Positions 58,901 through 64,000 of a DNA stretch of 64,000 nucleotides are shown here, one piece after another. The DNA is from Chloromonas sp. AAM2. Lineage: Eukaryota; Chlorophyta; Chlorophyceae; Chlamydomonadales; Chlamydomonadaceae. The notes below the pieces were generated by a model. The model searched no databases, had not been told where the DNA came from, and saw only the letters and a program-made list of their open reading frames with translations. How positions within the stretch are numbered: the first letter of the stretch is position 1; each line of letters starts with the position of its first letter. The DNA lies in assembly GCA_004335635.1 (NCBI GenBank), contig QAXH01005510.1, forward strand, positions 19,833 to 83,832, given 5' to 3'. The position numbers and the translations under genes were made by a program.

Positions 58901-61900
58901 CCGGCACAAGGCGCAGGCAGAGGGCGGGTGGTGGTTGCACCAAAGTGTGTGTGTCAAGAAGATGGGAACATCACAAAAGCCTGTTATGTTGTGAGCTTGA
59001 TCAGAATGCCGGAATTGTCATCAGTTTACCATATACGGGATGGGAGATAGCATGGGCACGGATGGTATGATTTGGAACTGAATGGGTCTGGCAGAGTAGG
59101 ACGGATGCAGAATAACAGAGCGTGTCACTGACTGTTTCCAACCCCCATGGGCCGTTTTCGTTCCTTCTGCCACCGCACCCGCCTGCGTGTCCTGCAGCCA
59201 TTGTGCGCAACAAGGCGTACACCAACAACTGGCGGCTACGCATCAACATGGGCAACGTGTACTTCGAGCAGAAGAAGCACAGCACGGCCATCAAGATGTA
59301 CCGCATGGCCCTGGACCAGATACCAGCAACATCTAAGGAGGTGGGGGGGCCAGGGGCATCAGGGGCCGCGCAGTGCAAGAGGCAAAATGACATCGTTGAT
59401 GGCAAAAGCAATGCAAATGTTTTGTCCGAGTGGAACACAATCATGAATGTGTGGCTCGCTAAGCAAGCTACGTGCAAAAGCACCAAAGGCGATTCAAGCC
59501 AGTCCGCCAAGTCTTGCTAGTCATGATGACTCGGAGGACCGCTGGCCAAGGATGACACTTGATGGTGGTGGTGGTGATGGCTTGCTCTCGTGTGTTTGTT
59601 GGTTCAGGTTCGTTTCAAGGTGATGCGCAACATCGGCCTGGCGTTCGTGCGGATGGGCCAGTACCAGGACGCACTGCAGGCCTTTGCACAGGTCATGGAG
59701 AACGTGCCTGAGCACCAGGTGAGGGAAGCACGTGTCAGCCACGTGACATGGTGGTTGCTGGGTGGTTCAGGGTGCGGATCAGGGTGGTCCATACAGGGAC
59801 ATGCTTGATGGCTGTATTTCACATCATTTGTTTCACCATGGATGGTTACTGCAAAGGTTCTCTGTGTACGGGGAAAGTTCCCTTTGTATGCACAAGCACA
59901 CACACTGAGCCCTGACCTGTGCCTGGCAAGGGTTGTCTAGTTGAAGGCCATGCAGGGACGTGCATGTTGTTGGGTTTCACATCCCTGGGTGCTGAAAAGG
60001 TCCTGGACTGCGCATGGAAGCTTTGCTCGTATACCCAACGTCTGTTTCTGTCCGTTTCTGCAGACCGGTTACAACCTTGTGGTGTGTGCGTACGCACTGG
60101 GCGACCGTGAGAGCATGAAGGAAGCGTTCATGCGGCTGCTGACCGTCAAATCCCTGGAGACTGAGGAGGAGGACGAAGCAGGGCTCAGCGGATTGATAGG
60201 GAGGGAAGAGGAGGACATGAGAAACGTGAGTTCATTGCAAGGGCCATGCAAGGCAGGGCGAGGGCGTGTGAAGTGGGCTAGACACGGCAAGGACATGTGG
60301 CGTTGGCTGGAGTTGAGCACACTATGCATCAATTAGCAACGAACACCAAGCACAACCAGGCCCAGCATGCGCGCTGAAGGATACGTAAGACAGACGGTAT
60401 TGTTGTCGCGAATAAGGCATCTGACGTGCCCCACCGTACTATGCACGCGATGTCGGTAAGGTGGCATGGTGGCTAGCCTGAGAAAGGCATCTGCCAAAAT
60501 TCGAATCCGCAGGTCATGCACGACGATGGCCTAAAGGAGGAGTTGCGGCGGCGTCAGAACAGCATCACGCGCTGCATTGTGAGCGCTGCGCAGCTCATCA
60601 GCGAGAAGATAGAGAAGCAGGGCGGCTTCCAGGCAGGATACGACTGGTGAGTTGAGAAACCTTGTCGTCCACAGCATCAGCCCATGGCGACGACTCGCCA
60701 ACGCATTTGCATGTGACGATCCTGCAAGTCGATCTCCACTTCCCATCTTGCAAGTCGATCTCCACTTCCCGTGCGCCTCTCTTGATCGCAGCCCGCCCTT
60801 ATCGTTGATGATCGCACTTTTCTGCGCCATTCGGTGCCTAGATCTTGAAGCAGCCATCGTTTTAGCCGATGAGCCATTCCCGCTGTGCGCAGGTGCGCTG
60901 AGCAGCTACGCGCCGCTGGCCTGGTGCGGTTGGCCAACGAGGTCGAGCTGGCCAAGGCGTCCAAGTTCCTGGCTAACAAGGAGTTCGAGGGAGCGATCAA
61001 CGTATTCAAGGTAAGAACTGCCGAATCAGCCAGTGCAACACACTGGGTATCAAGCCAATGGGAGCCCTGAACAAGTTCGTCGTCGTGGTCGTCAGCGATA
61101 CATTTCATGCGTACTCTTTGCTCCCGCACGCACCTCAGGAGCCTTTACTCGCTTTCGCACATTGGCACCTCTCCGAGTACGCCTGTTGTTTCAGGGACAT
61201 ATTTCATGCGCATGCACCTGGAGGCACACTGACTCTCTTTGGTACGGCTTGTTCTTGCGTGCACCGCAGGAGTTTGAGAAGAAGGAGCCGCGTGTCAAGG
61301 CGCGCGCCGCCACCAACCTGAGCTTCTTATACATCCTGGAGGGGCAGACGGACTCAGCCGACAAATACTCGGACCTCGCGCTCAAGAGCGATAGGTACAA
61401 CGCAAGGGCTTTTGTCAACAAGGTGGGCGGAGGGGAGGCAAAATGGCATGGGCAGACGCCAAGGGAAGTGGACAGGGACATGCACTTGTGAAGCGTGTTC
61501 TAGAGACACGTGTGCCCTGCCAGGATTGCTTCTGTTACAACAACCTTTAATGGCAGGCCAGGACAATCCAGGCATAGAAGTTTGATGGGTTCAAAGCCAG
61601 GCAGAGGAAACAACACGCTCCTTTCATGTGCTTGTGCTGCTGCGCTGCAATGATGACTTTCACAGCGCCGACCGGCAGCATGCTGTTGCAGGGTTGTGTG
61701 CTGGTTGAGAAGGGCGATCTCGACGGCGCTCGGCACCTGTTCAACGAGGCAGCGGGCATTGAGCCTTACTGTGTGGAAGCGATATACAACCTTGGGCTGG
61801 TCAGCCAGAGGATGGGCGAAATTCCGGTGAGTCCATGACACAGCCTGGTGGTATCGGTACTTGTCTGTCTTTTGAATTTGGTTAGTGCATTGCGTGGAGT

Positions 61901-63801
61901 ACAAAGCCCTACCATGCTAAGCATTGGACATCATTACATGGTTTATCACATGGTGGTTCATGATGGCCTCCAACATGACAAATCTGCTCACGATCAGTGT
62001 CTCCAACTACTTTCTTGCTTGACATAAGCTCAACACATTGGCTCCCCTGAGTGAAGATTGCATCCATGTGGTCCATGCAGGTCGCGCTGGCTGCGTTCCG
62101 TAAGCTGCACGCCATGCTTCCAGATAACTACGAGGTGCTCTGGCAGATAGCCACGTGCTATGACATGGACAAGGACTTCAAACAGGTGTGTTTTGTGACG
62201 TTGATTGACCGCTGAGGGTGAGGGTGGATGGGGGCGGCAATAACAGCCCAATGTCTCCGTGAATAGCCTGCTCTCACCGGACGTTGTGGCAAGGCGATCC
62301 ACTTTGCGGAGAGATGGCGAGATCTGGCATGCAGCTTTCAAACCTGATCTCACCTTCCCCACATTTGCTTTGCAGGCCGTCAAGTGGCTTGAGATGTTGA
62401 GTAGTTTGGTTCCCAATGACCCCGGGGTGTTGGCGCGCCTGGGCGCCATCTTTGCAAGACAGGACGATGAGACGCGTGCTCTTCACTACTACCAGGTGGG
62501 CTGTGATGCAGGCCAGCGTCAGCCAGTCTAGTGAATACCTGCTCGCTCCAATACCTAGCCTAGTCGCCTTGCTTGAAATGTAGGCAGCTACCGCTTTCCA
62601 TATCTGTGTGACTTGTGTGACCTCATCTTCTAGTCTAGTCTAGTCGACGCAGCAGTCTAGTCTAGTCTAGTTGACGCAGCATGCCTTGCACACTTTATTC
62701 ATCATGTGAGAGGCCATGCGCATAGGGTTCCAGCTTGCAACCCGACTGTCATATCATCACAGGCAGTGTCGCGAACACAGCGCTGGACTACTAGGCTAGC
62801 CTGGCACTTGTTCCGTACGCTATGAGTGCATGCCATGTGCGCAGGAAAGCCATCGCGTGTACCCGGTCAACATGGACGTCATCAGCTGGCTGGGCGCGTA
62901 CCACGTCAAACATGAGGTGTGTAAGGCTAGTGACCGTAAGTTGTGCTCTCTGTAGCTTCACCTGCTGACACCTGGTTGTTGGTTCTTACACGAAGTCACG
63001 TTACTGTGATTGGCGACTTGTGCCTTGCAGGTGTATGAGAAAGCCATGCCATACTTTGACCTTGCGTCCAAGGTTCAGCCCCAGGAGGTCAAGTGGGCTC
63101 TCATGGTGGCATCGTGCTACCGGAGAATTGGAGCTTTTCCACAGGTGTGCGAACGGATCGTGTGGAAGTCATGGAAGACCGGGCTTTGTGCTCTTCGGTT
63201 TAGTGTTGGCCAAGGGACGAGGAGTTTATGTTGCACTTGCTCTTGTGAACCTCGGCACGCTTCTACCATCCGTGGAATTTGTACGACAAGGTAGAATAAG
63301 GTTTGTCAGAGGACGAGAAAAAGTGAGGAGGATTTGCAACACTTGATCTTGAGAATGACGTCGCGTTCCTGCCCTCCTTCGCAGGCCCTTGCCAAGTACA
63401 AGGAGATCAACGCGAACCACCCAAACAACGCAGAGTGCCTGCGCTACCTGGTGCACTTGTGTACGGACTTGGGTCGACGTGACGATGCGCAGAAGTACAT
63501 GACCGAACTGCGCAAGGCCGAGGCAGCGCAGGCGGCCGAGTCCAAGGCGATGACAGTCATGCAGGCGGCTGCTCAGCGACCAGGGTCGGCAACGATGAAC
63601 GGTGGCATGGGCATGAACGGCGGGATGATGACCGGCGCACTGCAGGGTGCCGGCAACGGCTTTGCTGGGCATAACGAGGAAATGAGCCCAGGGTTGAACG
63701 TGCCTGTGGCGCGTGGGAAAAAAGTGGTGGCGAAAGAAGAGGGCGGCCAAGCGGACGACTGGGGCAACGAGCAGCTGGGAGACGACTTGCTGCCGATGTA
63801 A
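55987..63801 (+). CDS. IFT88: Intraflagellar transport protein IFT88
   Basis: IFT88 is a TPR-repeat core subunit of the IFT-B train that carries cargo along axonemes and is needed to build flagella. Eighteen exons join in phase to 795 residues: 55987-56043, 56152-56209, 56703-56791, 57125-57199, 58089-58239, 58688-58861, 59198-59340, 59608-59718, 60064-60225, 60513-60646, 60893-61010, 61270-61422, 61692-61826, 62081-62185, 62376-62495, 62845-62916, 63031-63144 and 63385-63801. Family marks are EDLYGGYDE at the start, GRPMTSHRGAGYSS, then TPR units beginning with LTFAVEFNVAHMYHLNRNYK, NMGNVYFEQKKHSTAIKMYR and MRNIGLAFVRMGQYQDAL. Later units include RVKARAATNLSFLYILEGQT, GCVLVEKGDLDGARHLFNEA and HRVYPVNMDVISWLGAYHVK. 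The C-terminus ends with the conserved EQLGDDLLPM. Exon 2 is the least certain but restores both phase and a Gly/Ala/Pro-rich linker. The stop codon overlaps a TGTAA motif. Confidence 0.96.
58000..58050. repeat. Tandem 17-bp repeat, TCCGCTTACACTCCAAG x3
   Basis: Three perfect 17-bp copies lie in the IFT88 intron that ends at 58088, with degenerate relatives further upstream (CTTCCACTTACATTCCCAG near 57900). Confidence 0.95.
62629..62682. repeat. TCTAG-rich tandem repeat (TCTAGTCTAGTCTAGT-GACGCAGCA x2)
   Basis: Two copies of a unit of about 26 bp, each made of three TCTAG repeats followed by (C/T)GACGCAGCA, in the IFT88 intron between 62495 and 62845. Confidence 0.9.
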
Positions 63802-63927
63802 CTGAAACGAATGATATTATGATGTTGATGGTTGGGGCTCGACGATGCGTGGAATACACTTGCTTGATCAACTTGCATTTTATTCGGATAATATTCTACC
63901 AAATCAGTGACTTTGGTCGGACGCATG

Positions 63928-63960
63928 CAAAAAAGAAGTTTGCCACTTCTGGGACAATTC
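63928..63960. repeat. Single copy of the TTTGCCAGTTCTGGGACA repeat
   Basis: An A-rich tract followed by TTTGCCACTTCTGGGACAA at 63939-63957, one mismatch from the core. It lies about 140 bp past the IFT88 stop. Other single copies are at 21360 (plus) and 24846-24863 (minus), each also preceded by an A-tract in motif orientation. Confidence 0.8.
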
Positions 63961-64000
63961 CTGTGACTGGCATTGAAACCGGTGTGTCTCAGCACATGCA

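Overview
This is a nuclear genomic window from a eukaryotic green alga (Chlorophyta, probably a flagellate or flagellate-derived chlorophycean; the species cannot be named from sequence alone). Every confidently read gene is split by GT-AG introns, with acceptors of the (c/t)gcag type. The gene set contains a plastid phosphoribulokinase with the redox cysteines of photosynthetic eukaryotes, a plant-type plastid membrane protein (At5g03900-like), an IFT88 intraflagellar transport subunit and a dynein-arm assembly factor of the PIH1D3/DNAAF6 type. There are no operons, Shine-Dalgarno sites or CRISPR arrays. Almost all long single ORFs are shadows or intron read-throughs; real proteins appear only after splicing, and I assembled the exons by hand, checking reading phase at each junction.

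Layout. 1-4.2 kb: minus-strand multi-exon gene, coiled-coil rich, not recognised, running off the left edge. 5.5-8.5 kb: plus-strand HemK/PrmC glutamine methyltransferase with a large Q/T-rich insertion. 8.73 kb: tRNA-Leu(UAG), minus. 9-10.9 kb: repeat debris and a (GT)n tract with an assembly gap. 10.95-14.74 kb (5' end unresolved): minus-strand DXO/RAI1-type decapping nuclease with repeat-filled introns. 15.8-23.0 kb: plus-strand At5g03900-like plastid protein, 14 exons. 23.75-24.7 kb: decayed Ty3/gypsy reverse transcriptase. 25.2-29.8 kb: plus-strand RED/IK spliceosomal protein, 9 exons. 30.3-33.2 kb: plus-strand secreted SGNH-hydrolase-like protein with an altered nucleophile block. 35.6-38.3 kb: minus-strand phosphoribulokinase, 10 exons. 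38.7-39.8 kb: plus-strand ubiquitin-fold (elongin-B-like) protein. 41.05-42.35 kb: plus-strand PAP2/inositol-phosphoceramide-synthase-like membrane protein. 42.4-45.1 kb: gene-poor, with two MITE-like elements. 45.26-47.56 kb: minus-strand SEC22. 47.99-49.47 kb: plus-strand NAA30 (NatC catalytic subunit). 51.3-52.6 kb: unrecognised tail-anchored membrane protein. 53.6-55.6 kb: minus-strand DNAAF6/PIH1D3-like. 55.99-63.8 kb: plus-strand IFT88, 18 exons.

The genes belong to unrelated housekeeping pathways, but several lie head to head with short shared 5' regions: PRK with the elongin-B-like gene, SEC22 with NAA30, and DNAAF6 with IFT88. The last pair is functionally coherent, since both are needed to build motile cilia. 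The main unusual signals are a 314-bp MITE with perfect 27-bp inverted ends and matching 6-bp flanking repeats, a second short repeat family with the core TTTGCCAGTTCTGGGACA, a high number of GC-AG introns (five of about 80, all with GCAAGT donors), the insertion in HemK, and the Ser-to-Pro change in the SGNH protein. I found no convincing previously undescribed multi-gene system.
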